DNA of 14,682 nt from an uncultured Lachnospiraceae bacterium (GTDB lineage Bacteria; Bacillota; Clostridia; Lachnospirales; Lachnospiraceae), in the NCBI GenBank assembly GCA_902489645.1, contig CABUAW010000059.1:1-14682 (forward strand), given 5' to 3'. Numbering within the stretch: position 1 is the first letter of the stretch; every line of letters begins with the position of its first letter. Both the position numbers and the translations under genes were made by a program. The notes beneath the pieces were generated by a model. The model searched no databases. It saw only the letters and a program-made list of their open reading frames with translations, and was not told where the DNA came from. Positions 6,774-14,355 of this stretch are shown one piece after another.

Positions 6774-7283
6774 ATGGGAAATGTAATTATTGAAACGCCT
6801 CGTCTGATTCTCCGGGAATTTGTCCCGGAGGATTTGGCGGGGCTATATTCTTTATATGAAGAAAGTGATACCCGTTTTTTGCAGCCTCTATCTGAAAATC
6901 GGGAAGAGGAACTGGAAAAACTCAAAAGTTATATTCATTATATTTATGGCTTTTATGGCTTTGGCCTCTGGGCTGTCTGTCTGAAGGAAAATGGACGTCT
7001 TATCGGCCGGTGCGGGCTTCAGGTGGAATTTATCGGAGAGCAGGGAGAATATGAGCTGGGATATATGATTTCAGGAAAATACCAGGGCATGGGATATGGG
7101 GAAGAAGCCGTGACGGCGATTCTTCACTATGCGGATGAAGAATTAGAGGCTCCGAGAGTTATTCTGCGTATTGATGTAAAAAATCGCATCTCCCGGCAAT
7201 TCGCAGAAAAAATAGGATTTGGCCTGTCCGATAAAAAGTTGGAAAAAGAACCGAATGTCTGTCTATATGTTTACGACTTGTGA
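6774..7283 (+). CDS. GNAT-family N-acetyltransferase (RimJ/RimL type)
   Basis: 169 residues. It opens with the phrase IIETPRLILREFVPEDL (res 5-21), typical of the RimJ/RimL group. The acetyl-CoA-binding motif A is seen as YQGMGYGEEAV (about 104-114, the Q-x-x-G-x-G pattern), followed by the NRISRQFAEKIGF segment in which the family contacts CoA. Such proteins acetylate amino groups on proteins, antibiotics or metabolites; the substrate cannot be read from the sequence. The ATG lies one base after the leuA stop and a GGAGAACAGGA-type site is within the leuA end, so the two genes are probably cotranscribed. I see no biochemical link to leucine synthesis. No clear terminator follows; the next gene has its own promoter. 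Confidence 0.9.
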   Translation: MGNVIIETPRLILREFVPEDLAGLYSLYEESDTRFLQPLSENREEELEKLKSYIHYIYGFYGFGLWAVCLKENGRLIGRCGLQVEFIGEQGEYELGYMISGKYQGMGYGEEAVTAILHYADEELEAPRVILRIDVKNRISRQFAEKIGFGLSDKKLEKEPNVCLYVYDL

Positions 7284-7314
7284 ATAAAAAGTTAATAAAA
7301 TATTACAAAAACAC

Positions 7315-7343
7315 TTCAAATTTTATGCGAAGTATGTTAGAAT
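7315..7343 (+). promoter_or_regulatory. Promoter of the secreted C39/SH3 protein gene
   Basis: TTCAAA (7315-7320), a 17-bp spacer and TAGAAT (7338-7343), 43 nt before the start codon at 7387, in a very A+T-rich gap. Confidence 0.65.
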
Positions 7344-7386
7344 ATAGAAGATATTTTATGATTATGATTTTTGGAAGGGACATGTT

Positions 7387-9576
7387 ATGAATAAGAAATT
7401 CATTCTTTTTATGACTTCATTGTCACTGGCGGTAGCGCCGATGAGCGTATTTGCCAGCGAATATACCGGACCGACGGCGTCTGTTGAAGCAGTGGAAGAG
7501 CGGGCAAACCTGCAGGCGGCAACCGGAGAGTACCGGTCGTGGAAACAGTATGATACCCGGTGGGCCAGCCAGAGACTTGGCTCCAGTGCGGATACCATGT
7601 CAGAATCCGGATGTCTGGTGGTGGCCATTGCCTCTTTGATGGTACACTCCGGGTGTGCGGATGAAAACGGTGTTGACCCGGGAAAATTATGTACATATTT
7701 AAGCAATAACGGCGGCTTTACCTCGAATGGCGAGCTTTACTGGGATAAGGTTAGCGGCGCCGTTGATGGTTTCCGACTGGCTAACTGGAGCGTAGCTCTT
7801 TCCGGAAGCCGTTATGATAAAGTGGCGCAGATAAAAAGCTATTTGGATAATGGCTATTATCTTGTCGTTTCCGTAGGCTATGGGGCGCATTGGGTTGCCG
7901 TAGATTCAGTGGACGGCAATGGCAATGTAAATATTTTTGACCCGGCCTACTCCTATACAAAATTGTTCGGTAGTTATTCCGATGCGGGCATCACCCGTAT
8001 CGCTGTATTTTCCGGTAACGGCAGCGGCAACGGAAATATTGATGTGCCGTCAAACAACAATAATTCGACAATGGAGAATTATAATGCCACAGGTAAAGTC
8101 AATGTGGGCGCTTCCTACCTGAATGTGCGTCAGGGAGTGGGAACAGACCAGGGCTATATGACAGACAGTGCCGGAAACCGGATTACCTTGCAGAACAATG
8201 AAACAGTGACGATTACCGGTAAAGGCAAAGACAGTTCGGGCAATCTCTGGTATCGTGTGGCCATCAATGGCCTGACCGGCTATGTCTACGGCGCCTATGT
8301 TGAAATTGTTACAAACAACACGAACAACAATAATAACAATACTGCACCATCAGAGGAAAAACCGGCGAAGGTCAATGCAAGCTATGTCAATATCCGTAGC
8401 GGCGCCGGAACGAATTATTCCGTCGTTTCCGTAGCTTCTCAGAATGAAGAGATTACGGTGCTGGGCGAAGAAAAAGACAGCAGCGGAGCAACCTGGTACA
8501 AGATTAAGTATAACAATACGACAGGTTATATGCATTCGGATTACGTCACTCTGGAACAGACAAATAATAATAACAACAATAATAATACAAGCAATTATCC
8601 GGAAAAATCCGCGAAGGTCAATGCAAGCTCTGTTAATGTCCGCAGCGGCGCCGGAACAAATAACGGTGTAGTGGCAACGTTGGCGTTAAATACGTCACTC
8701 ACAGTGGTTGGTGAAGAAAAAGACGGCAGCGGGGCAACCTGGTACAAGATTAAGTATGATGGCGGCGAAGGGTATATGCACTCCGATTATGTTACCATCA
8801 GCGATAGTAACACGAATAACAATAATAATAACGGCGGCACAACGACGCCGAGCCGGACAGGCTCTGTCAATGCGGATTATGTCAATGTCCGCACAGGGGC
8901 CGGAACAGATAACAGCCGTGTCACCAGCCTGAACAGCGGTACGGCCGTCACCATTGTCGGAGAGGAAAAGGACGGCAGCGGAGCCACCTGGTATAAGATA
9001 AATTATGCCGGCGGTTCAGGATACATGCACTCCGATTACATCACTGTCAACGGTGATAATAACAATAACGCTAACAATAACAACAATAACAACGGCGGAT
9101 ATGAAAAGAAAGACGGAACCGTGAATGCAAGTTCTGTGAATGTCCGCAACGGTGCCGGAACGAGCAACAGCATTGTGGGCAATCTCTCCTCCGGTAAGAA
9201 TGTAACCATTGTTGGCGAAGAAAAAGACAGCAGCGGCGCTGTATGGTACAAGATTGAGTATGACGGCGGTTCGGGATATATGCATTCCGACTATATCACC
9301 GTCGGCAGCGGAAATAACGGCAATAATAACAATGGCGGCGGTTCGGGCGATTATCCGATGGAGGGTATCGAAGGCAAAGAAGGCGTTGTCAATGCGTCGC
9401 TTGTGTATGTCCGTGCGGGCGCCGGTTCGGACCAGGAAGTTATGAACACACTTAAATCCGGCGTTTCGGTACTCATTGAGGGCGCTGAACGTGACAGCAG
9501 CGGCGTTATCTGGTACAAAGTGGCTTTCGCCGGAACCAGTGGATATATGATGGCAGAATTTGTTTCGATACAGTAA
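7387..9576 (+). CDS. Secreted C39-like cysteine peptidase with six SH3 domains
   Basis: 729 residues. A signal peptide (res 1-23, probable cut after VFA) is followed by a Peptidase_C39_2-type domain (about 48-210) with Gln54 (WKQYD), Cys76 (ESGC), His168 (GAHWV) and Asp185 (FDPA) in the papain-like order. Then come six bacterial SH3 domains at about 235-308, 326-390, 407-472, 490-556, 575-641 and 664-729, each opening with a VNA/VNV-x-x-(V/L)NVR-x-GAGT phrase and closing with GYMHSDY or a variant. The linkers are nearly pure Asn. SH3 domains of this type commonly bind peptidoglycan, so the protein is probably a wall-associated endopeptidase or peptide hydrolase; the substrate is unknown. There is no LPXTG signal or membrane helix. 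A GGAAGGGA site lies 7 nt before the start, and the gene has its own promoter and terminator. Confidence 0.92.
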   Translation: MNKKFILFMTSLSLAVAPMSVFASEYTGPTASVEAVEERANLQAATGEYRSWKQYDTRWASQRLGSSADTMSESGCLVVAIASLMVHSGCADENGVDPGKLCTYLSNNGGFTSNGELYWDKVSGAVDGFRLANWSVALSGSRYDKVAQIKSYLDNGYYLVVSVGYGAHWVAVDSVDGNGNVNIFDPAYSYTKLFGSYSDAGITRIAVFSGNGSGNGNIDVPSNNNNSTMENYNATGKVNVGASYLNVRQGVGTDQGYMTDSAGNRITLQNNETVTITGKGKDSSGNLWYRVAINGLTGYVYGAYVEIVTNNTNNNNNNTAPSEEKPAKVNASYVNIRSGAGTNYSVVSVASQNEEITVLGEEKDSSGATWYKIKYNNTTGYMHSDYVTLEQTNNNNNNNNTSNYPEKSAKVNASSVNVRSGAGTNNGVVATLALNTSLTVVGEEKDGSGATWYKIKYDGGEGYMHSDYVTISDSNTNNNNNNGGTTTPSRTGSVNADYVNVRTGAGTDNSRVTSLNSGTAVTIVGEEKDGSGATWYKINYAGGSGYMHSDYITVNGDNNNNANNNNNNNGGYEKKDGTVNASSVNVRNGAGTSNSIVGNLSSGKNVTIVGEEKDSSGAVWYKIEYDGGSGYMHSDYITVGSGNNGNNNNGGGSGDYPMEGIEGKEGVVNASLVYVRAGAGSDQEVMNTLKSGVSVLIEGAERDSSGVIWYKVAFAGTSGYMMAEFVSIQ
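8314..8340 (+). repeat. AAT/AAC trinucleotide tract (Asn linker, SH3 1-2)
   Basis: A run of AAY codons, interrupted by one ACG, encodes the linker between SH3 units 1 and 2. Related tracts lie at 8563-8586, 8815-8832, 9058-9093 and 9313-9333 between the later units. Confidence 0.85.
8563..8586 (+). repeat. Uninterrupted (AAY)8 tract (Asn linker, SH3 2-3)
   Basis: Eight consecutive Asn codons, a mixture of AAT and AAC. Gains or losses of whole units would keep the frame and change linker length only. Confidence 0.88.
9058..9093 (+). repeat. (AAY) tract, twelve codons with one Ala (Asn linker, SH3 4-5)
   Basis: The longest of the Asn tracts: four AAY codons, one GCT and seven AAY codons. Confidence 0.85.
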
Positions 9577-9583
9577 AAGTTGT

Positions 9584-9621
9584 AAAAAAAGACATTCTCA
9601 GGTGTGAGAGTGTCTTTTTTT
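9584..9621 (+). terminator. Strong intrinsic terminator after the C39/SH3 gene
   Basis: A 16-bp stem (9584-9599 with 9606-9621, one T-G wobble) with loop AGGTGT. The A-run in the left arm and T-run in the right arm make it potentially active in both directions. It isolates the C39/SH3 gene from the polysaccharide locus. Confidence 0.92.
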
Positions 9622-9662
9622 GAAAACAAGGATACCAATTTTTGCATTATTGATAAAAGACT

Positions 9663-9690
9663 TTGACAAAAACTATAAAATATGTAAAAT
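9663..9690 (+). promoter_or_regulatory. Promoter of the polysaccharide locus
   Basis: A consensus TTGACA (9663-9668), 16-bp spacer and TAAAAT (9685-9690), about 50 nt before the first gene. It follows the terminator of the previous gene directly. Confidence 0.78.
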
Positions 9691-9741
9691 AGAACTGTAT
9701 GGTTATAAAAGATAAGTTATATTAAAAATGAGGGCGGTAAG

Positions 9742-10476
9742 ATGAGCATTACAGGTTTTACAGATATCCATTGTCATATCATTCCTGACGTGGATGATGG
9801 GGCACAGAGTATGGCCCAGGCTCAGGCGATGATTCGTCTTGCATATGCCAAAGATACACGAAGAATCATTGCGACGCCTCATTATGGGACGCGTCGTGCG
9901 AAAGCTGCCTCGGACGTTATTGTTCTTCATTTTCGTGAGTTGTTGCGATGGACGAAGGATAATTATCCGGAGATGGAGTTGTTTCTCGGACAGGAATTGT
10001 CCTATCATCATGGATTGGAAGAAGAAATTCTTCGCGGCCATGCATTTACAATGGCCGGGGGACATTATGCATTGATAGAATTTCAGCCAAATGATGATTT
10101 CAGCCGGATTCGCCAGGGGCTTCAAGCAGTGCAGATGGCTGGATATTGGCCGATTCTTGCCCATGCTGAGAGATGCCGGCGTCTGGCCGAAAATGTCGAT
10201 TATATTGAAGAACTTGTCCATATGGGCATTTATATACAAATAAATGCAAAAAGTGTTGTCGGCGATAATGGCTGGCAATGCAAAAGCTGTACAAAAAAGC
10301 TTCTGAAAAAGAACCTGGTTCATTTTGTGGCCAGTGATGGGCATGATGCAAAGAAAAGGACGCCCACATTGCTGAAAACAATGAGCTATATTGCAAAAAG
10401 ATATGGAAAAGAATATGCACTTCGGTTATCTGTCATAAATCCGGGGAAAGTTATTTCAGATATATTTATTGATTAA
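9742..10476 (+). CDS. cpsB: CpsB/CapC-type tyrosine-protein phosphatase (PHP family)
   Basis: 244 residues. Metal-dependent phosphatase of the polymerase-and-histidinol-phosphatase fold, which removes phosphate from the tyrosine kinase that governs polysaccharide assembly. Visible metal-site motifs, in order: DIHCHIIPDVDDGA (res 8-21), ATPHY (44-48), Glu85 in GQELSYHH, the LAHAER segment (139-144) and ASDGHD (197-202). The spacing and length fit Streptococcus CpsB and Bacillus YwqE. No signal peptide or membrane helix is present, so it acts in the cytoplasm. It is the first gene of a run that continues with the matching kinase after 17 bp and the chain-length protein after that. A GAGGGCGG site precedes the ATG. 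Confidence 0.94.
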   Translation: MSITGFTDIHCHIIPDVDDGAQSMAQAQAMIRLAYAKDTRRIIATPHYGTRRAKAASDVIVLHFRELLRWTKDNYPEMELFLGQELSYHHGLEEEILRGHAFTMAGGHYALIEFQPNDDFSRIRQGLQAVQMAGYWPILAHAERCRRLAENVDYIEELVHMGIYIQINAKSVVGDNGWQCKSCTKKLLKKNLVHFVASDGHDAKKRTPTLLKTMSYIAKRYGKEYALRLSVINPGKVISDIFID

Positions 10477-10493
10477 CAAGGGGAAAAAAGGAT

Positions 10494-11177
10494 ATGCAAA
10501 GTTTACAAGTTAAAATTCCGCCGTTGAGTCGGCGAAGTGATGAAGCGTACAAAACGCTTCGTACAAATCTCCAATTTTGCGGAAAGGATGTTCGAAGCAT
10601 TACAGTTACGAGCTGCACACCGTCCGAAGGAAAATCAGAAATCAGTCTTCATCTGGCAAAATCTTTGGCAGAATCTGGCAAAAGGGTACTTTTTATTGAT
10701 GCGGATTTAAGGAAATCGATGATTGTTTCAAAGTGCCAGATTAGCCAGACAGTCAAAGGCCTGAGTCATTATCTGTCCGGCCAGAGTTCTTTTGCGGATA
10801 TTGTTTATTCGACAAATATTCGTAATTTACATATGATTTTTGCCGGACCGGTACCGCCAAATCCGACAGAGCTTCTCGGAACAAATAATTTTAAACTGGC
10901 TATGGAAAAATTGAAAACCGTTTATGACTATATTATTATTGACACACCACCGTTGGGAAGCGTTATCGACGCGGCCGTCATTGCCAATGAATGTGACGGT
11001 TCGATTTTGGTCATTGGCGCAGGCGATGTCAGCAGACGTCTGGCCAAACGGGTTGTCGAACAGCTCCAGCGGACTTCTTGTCCGGTACTTGGCGCTATTT
11101 TAAATAAGGTAGATATGAAAGACAGTACCTATGGTAAATATTATGGTAAAGAAGCAGACAGCTATCTTGAAGAGTAG
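10494..11177 (+). CDS. cpsD: CpsD-type tyrosine-protein kinase (BY-kinase)
   Basis: 227 residues. Cytoplasmic bacterial tyrosine kinase that works with the membrane chain-length protein to set polysaccharide length and export. Walker A is CTPSEGKSE (res 41-49), Walker A' is VLFIDADLR (65-73) and Walker B is YDYIIIDTPP (144-153). The N-terminal DEAYKTLRTNLQF segment (16-28) is the family's oligomer-contact helix. The C-terminal tail carries a Tyr cluster (Tyr213, 216, 217 and 224), the expected autophosphorylation site and the target of the CpsB-type phosphatase. It lacks the membrane half found in proteobacterial Wzc, which is supplied by the next gene 14 bp downstream, as is normal in Firmicutes. 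Confidence 0.94.
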   Translation: MQSLQVKIPPLSRRSDEAYKTLRTNLQFCGKDVRSITVTSCTPSEGKSEISLHLAKSLAESGKRVLFIDADLRKSMIVSKCQISQTVKGLSHYLSGQSSFADIVYSTNIRNLHMIFAGPVPPNPTELLGTNNFKLAMEKLKTVYDYIIIDTPPLGSVIDAAVIANECDGSILVIGAGDVSRRLAKRVVEQLQRTSCPVLGAILNKVDMKDSTYGKYYGKEADSYLEE

Positions 11178-11191
11178 GGTGGTGAAGAAGA

Positions 11192-11923
11192 ATGTATAGC
11201 GATAAAAGAGAAGACGAAGAGATGGAAATAGATTTGTTGGAAGTCTTTCATGCAATGCTTAAACGCTGGTGGCTGATTATCGGCTGTGCGGTTATATTTG
11301 CGGCGGCGGCTTTCGGATACACTAAATTTTTCGTAACGCCTGAGTATGAAGCATCCTCGATGATTTATGTCTTATCCAAGACAACCAGCATTTCTTCTGC
11401 GCTGGATTTGCAGTTGGGAAAACAGTTGACCGTTGATTTTGAAACGCTGGCAACCAGCCGTCCGGTTGTGGAGAAGGTAATTGATGAACTGAATCTTAAT
11501 ACGGATTATGAAACTCTGGTTAAAAGCATTACGATAACAAATCCGACGGATACACAGATTTTAAAAATTTTTGCAAGAAGTACCAATCCTGAATTGGCCT
11601 GCAATATATCCAATGCCATGGCGGATGCTACGGCGGAACGAATTGCGGAGGTCATGGTGACGGATAAACCAAGTACAGTTGAAGATGCAGTTGTTCCAAA
11701 GAATCCGGTAAGTCCGAATGTGAAGAAAAATACATTATTGGCCGGACTTGTGGGCGCCTTCCTGGTCATGGCGGTTATTTTGATAAGATATTTGATGGAT
11801 GACCGAATTAAGACAGAAGAAGATATTGTAAAGTATTTGGAATTGAATGCATTGGCCTCTATTCCGTTAAATAAAGGAGAAAAGGTATCCAAAAAGAAAA
11901 AAGGCGGAAAGAAGGCAGCCTAA
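11192..11923 (+). CDS. cpsC: CpsC/Wzz-type polysaccharide chain-length regulator and kinase activator
   Basis: 243 residues. The family is a membrane co-polymerase that controls polymer length and activates the CpsD kinase. An acidic N-terminus with the EIDLLEVFHAMLKRWW segment (res 12-27) leads to membrane helix 1 (about 27-45). The external Wzz domain follows (46-178), with the typical Pro-rich phrase PKNPVSPNVKK (169-179) just before helix 2 (about 182-200). The cytoplasmic end is strongly basic (KKKKGGKK), unlike many CpsC proteins, and may bind membrane phosphates or the kinase. A GGTGGTG stretch precedes the ATG at 11192; an alternative start at 11222 would remove ten charged residues and has a poorer site. 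The sortase ATG follows its stop with no gap. Confidence 0.92.
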   Translation: MYSDKREDEEMEIDLLEVFHAMLKRWWLIIGCAVIFAAAAFGYTKFFVTPEYEASSMIYVLSKTTSISSALDLQLGKQLTVDFETLATSRPVVEKVIDELNLNTDYETLVKSITITNPTDTQILKIFARSTNPELACNISNAMADATAERIAEVMVTDKPSTVEDAVVPKNPVSPNVKKNTLLAGLVGAFLVMAVILIRYLMDDRIKTEEDIVKYLELNALASIPLNKGEKVSKKKKGGKKAA

Positions 11924-12682
11924 ATGAAAAGCAATTTGCGTAAGATATTATACATAATTTGCATCATTGGCGCCGGACTGTGCATTGGATATTTGGCCTA
12001 CTATTATGTGCGTCTTCAGGAAAACAAGAAAATATATGAGGACTTGCAAAGCCAGGCAGAAACCGGGGAGCCAACGCAAGCTGAGACTGAGGAAAAACCT
12101 GCGCAGACCAAAGAAAGCCAAAAGAAACCGGAGATTCCTGTGAATTTTGAAGAGTTGTGGCAAATTAATCCTGAGATATATGCCTGGATTGAAATTCCGG
12201 GAACGTCGGTGGCTTATCCGATTGTCCAGAGCGCATCGGATAATACTTATTATTTAAATCATACGATTGAAGGGATTGCCGGTTATCCGGGTTCTATTTA
12301 TACAGAAGGCGTTAATGCGAAAGATTTCCAGGATTTTAACACATTGGTTTATGGCCATGATATGGAAGACGGTTCGATGTTCGGAGGGCTGCATCAATTT
12401 CAGGATGCCGATTATCTGAAAGAACATGAAACATTAATTATCTATACACCGGAACATAAGCTGACTTACCGTATATTTACGGCCGTTACTTATGATGACA
12501 GACATATTATAGGCAGCTATGATTTTTCGGAAAAAGAGGAGAGAGAGGCCTATCTGGCTTCCATTGGAAATACGGATTCAGAAGTAACTGCGGATAGTAA
12601 ACTTCTGACTTTAAGTACATGTATTGCCAGTCAGCCTTCAAACAGGCTTTTAGTAGAGGCGGTCTTAATTAATGAAGAATAA
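11924..12682 (+). CDS. srtB: Class B sortase
   Basis: 252 residues. Membrane-anchored transpeptidase that cuts a C-terminal sorting signal and joins the protein to peptidoglycan or another amine. One N-terminal helix (about res 8-28) is followed by a Glu/Lys/Gln-rich spacer (about 32-72) and the catalytic domain. The catalytic trio is intact: His145 (VYGHDM), Cys233 (LSTC) and Arg241 (SNRLL). The INPEIYAWIEIPGTSVAYPIV phrase and the extra helical segment EKEEREAYLAS before the Cys are class B features. Class B sortases of Clostridia such as C. difficile accept (S/P)PXTG signals, and a protein ending in SPKTG is encoded two genes on. The next gene overlaps by 11 bp, so sortase and LCP protein are probably made together. 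Confidence 0.94.
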   Translation: MKSNLRKILYIICIIGAGLCIGYLAYYYVRLQENKKIYEDLQSQAETGEPTQAETEEKPAQTKESQKKPEIPVNFEELWQINPEIYAWIEIPGTSVAYPIVQSASDNTYYLNHTIEGIAGYPGSIYTEGVNAKDFQDFNTLVYGHDMEDGSMFGGLHQFQDADYLKEHETLIIYTPEHKLTYRIFTAVTYDDRHIIGSYDFSEKEEREAYLASIGNTDSEVTADSKLLTLSTCIASQPSNRLLVEAVLINEE

Positions 12683-13685
12683 TCGAAAAATAGTAAGTAT
12701 ATTAGCGGTAATTATTGGCGTATTCGTTATTGCCGCCGGTGTTTTTCTCTTTTTAAGATTCAGAGACAGACAGTCCGTACCGGATTTTGAAACAGAAATC
12801 TCGGAGGACGCTGACTCAGCGCAGGGTTCCGAGAGCGGCACTTCCGGAAAGGAGATTACCTGGGAAGGAAAAAATTATGTTTACAATTCAGATATCCGCA
12901 ATATTCTTTTTCTGGGTGTGGATAAAAAGAATGAAGAAATGGAAATACAGGAATACGCAGGATACGGCGGACAGGCGGACTGCATTATTCTTCTGTCTTT
13001 AAACACAAAAGAAAAGACGGCGGCAATGCTTAATATTTCCAGAGATTGTATGACGGATATTGACATTTATGATATGTCGGGAGATTTCATCGGCAGCCAG
13101 AAATCTCAGCTGGCTCTCCAGTATGCCTATGGCGATGGAGAAAAGAGAAGCTGCTGGCTTATGAAAAAAGCGGTGGCCAATCTTTTGAACGACGTTCCGA
13201 TTCATGGATATATAGCGTTAAATATTGACGGAATTTCCATCATCAATGATGTGCTTGGCGGTGTAGAGATTACCATACCGGCAGACTATACGTCTATTGA
13301 TGAGGCCTTTGTGGAGGGAACCACTCTGACATTAAGCGGAAGCCAGGCGGAAAAATATGTCAGATATCGGAACATAGAAGAATTGGGAAGCAATAATGGC
13401 CGTATGGAACGGCAGAATCAGTTTTTGAAAGCGCTGGTTCGTCTTTTGAAAGAAAAAATATCAGAAAATTCATCGTTAGTCGATACGTTATTCGATGTCG
13501 GCCAACCCTATATGACGACAGATTTGACGGCAGACCAGATGAAAGAATACGCTTCCTACGCACTGGATGATACCTTTATTAAGGTTCCGGGTGAGACTCG
13601 GGAAGGTGAAGCTCATGATGAATATATTGTCGATGAAAAAAAATTAATGAATGTATTAATAAAAATGCTTTATAAAGAAAACTAA
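12672..13685 (+). CDS. LytR-CpsA-Psr (LCP) family glycopolymer ligase
   Basis: 337 residues. LCP enzymes move lipid-linked polysaccharide or teichoic acid onto peptidoglycan, outside the membrane. One N-terminal helix (about res 7-28) and a Ser/Glu/Asp-rich spacer precede the LCP domain (about 74-260). Conserved features seen: NILFLGVD (77-84), GQADCIILL (100-108, matching the usual G-R-x-D-T pattern but with Gln for Arg), NISRD (121-125), the RYR phrase (231-233) and GRMERQNQ (243-250). The pyrophosphate-lipid-binding Asp and Arg residues of the family are therefore largely present. A C-terminal segment of about 75 residues ends the protein without a further domain. The gene starts within the sortase gene; no terminator follows, and a promoter for the next gene overlaps its end. 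Confidence 0.93.
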   Translation: MKNNRKIVSILAVIIGVFVIAAGVFLFLRFRDRQSVPDFETEISEDADSAQGSESGTSGKEITWEGKNYVYNSDIRNILFLGVDKKNEEMEIQEYAGYGGQADCIILLSLNTKEKTAAMLNISRDCMTDIDIYDMSGDFIGSQKSQLALQYAYGDGEKRSCWLMKKAVANLLNDVPIHGYIALNIDGISIINDVLGGVEITIPADYTSIDEAFVEGTTLTLSGSQAEKYVRYRNIEELGSNNGRMERQNQFLKALVRLLKEKISENSSLVDTLFDVGQPYMTTDLTADQMKEYASYALDDTFIKVPGETREGEAHDEYIVDEKKLMNVLIKMLYKEN

Positions 13686-13697
13686 TTGTGGTAGAAT
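13669..13697 (+). promoter_or_regulatory. Promoter of the SPKTG surface-protein gene
   Basis: TTTATA (13669-13674), a 17-bp spacer and TAGAAT (13692-13697) with an extended TGG immediately before it. It overlaps the end of the LCP gene, leaving about 40 nt of leader. This would allow the surface protein to be made at higher levels than the enzymes upstream. Confidence 0.62.
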
Positions 13698-13744
13698 AAA
13701 AACCAGTTAGATAAGTTATAAATTTAAAAAAGGAGTGTGCGATT

Positions 13745-14341
13745 ATGAAACAAATCAAACGAATGGCAGCATTTTGTATGGCGGCTGTATTGGCTTTAAG
13801 CATGAGCGTTGGAGCATTTGCGGCAGAAAGCCCATCAGCACAGGGAATTGTCATCAGCGGAAAAACAGCAGATGCCGATGGCAATGAGGTTCAGGTTACG
13901 CTGGCAGAGGTAACAGATACTGATGCAAAGGCAAAGCTGGATGACACGAATTATTTGAAAGAGGTTATTGGTGACGAGTACATTGAGGGCATGAAAGTGG
14001 CTGATATGAAAGATGTTTCCGTTCCGGAAGGTACACCGATGCCTGTAACGATTGAGTTCGAAGTGAATGGCGTTAACAAAAACACAAAGGTTGTTGTACT
14101 CCATTACAATGGAACTGAATGGGAAAAGATTAAAGTGGATGCTGTAGATTATCGCTCGGTAACAGCTACTTTCGAAAGCTTATCACCGGTAGCATTTATT
14201 TTGGACAAAGTTGATGAAACAGCAAGTGTCGGAACAACTTCTCCAAAAACAGGTATGTCTCCGTTAGTGATGATGGCCGCTTTTGGCGCAGTTGTTTGTG
14301 TGGCGGGCGCTGTAGTGCTGACTAAGAAGGAAAGAGCATAG
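13745..14341 (+). CDS. Small secreted surface protein with SPKTG sortase signal
   Basis: 198 residues. A signal peptide (res 1-26, cut after AFA probable) is followed by an exported region of about 140 residues that is rich in Asp, Glu, Val and Thr and has alternating beta-strand-like segments; I do not recognise a named domain. The end is a complete sorting signal: SPKTG (166-170), a hydrophobic helix (about 173-192) and the basic tail KKERA. It should therefore be cut between Thr and Gly and anchored by a sortase, most simply the class B enzyme encoded 1.1 kb upstream. AAGGAG sits 9 nt before the ATG. The gene has its own promoter and a terminator, making it a one-gene unit set inside the polysaccharide locus. 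What it binds is unknown. Confidence 0.85.
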   Translation: MKQIKRMAAFCMAAVLALSMSVGAFAAESPSAQGIVISGKTADADGNEVQVTLAEVTDTDAKAKLDDTNYLKEVIGDEYIEGMKVADMKDVSVPEGTPMPVTIEFEVNGVNKNTKVVVLHYNGTEWEKIKVDAVDYRSVTATFESLSPVAFILDKVDETASVGTTSPKTGMSPLVMMAAFGAVVCVAGAVVLTKKERA

Positions 14342-14355
14342 GCGACTTTAAATAT

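Larger units (their letters stand above)
8089..9573 (+). repeat. Six tandem SH3-domain coding repeats
   Basis: Repeat units at about 8089-8310, 8362-8556, 8605-8802, 8854-9054, 9109-9309 and 9376-9573. Units 2 to 5 are closest to each other; for example the 45 bases at 8467-8511 and 8713-8757 differ at only two positions. Units 1 and 6 are more diverged and look like fixed ends of the array. Confidence 0.9.

Noticed and set aside
7409..9285. Several open frames on both strands inside the C39/SH3 gene
   Set aside because: They are shadows of repetitive codons in the real gene; none has a convincing start site or recognisable protein.
8089..9573. CRISPR-like array suggested by regular spacing of repeats
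   Set aside because: The repeats are in-frame SH3 domain codons about 250 bases apart with diverged copies; there are no short identical repeats with unique spacers.
9703..10344. Long open frame on the minus strand opposite the CpsB-type gene
   Set aside because: The plus strand carries all PHP metal-site motifs and a ribosome binding site; the minus-strand protein shows no family pattern.
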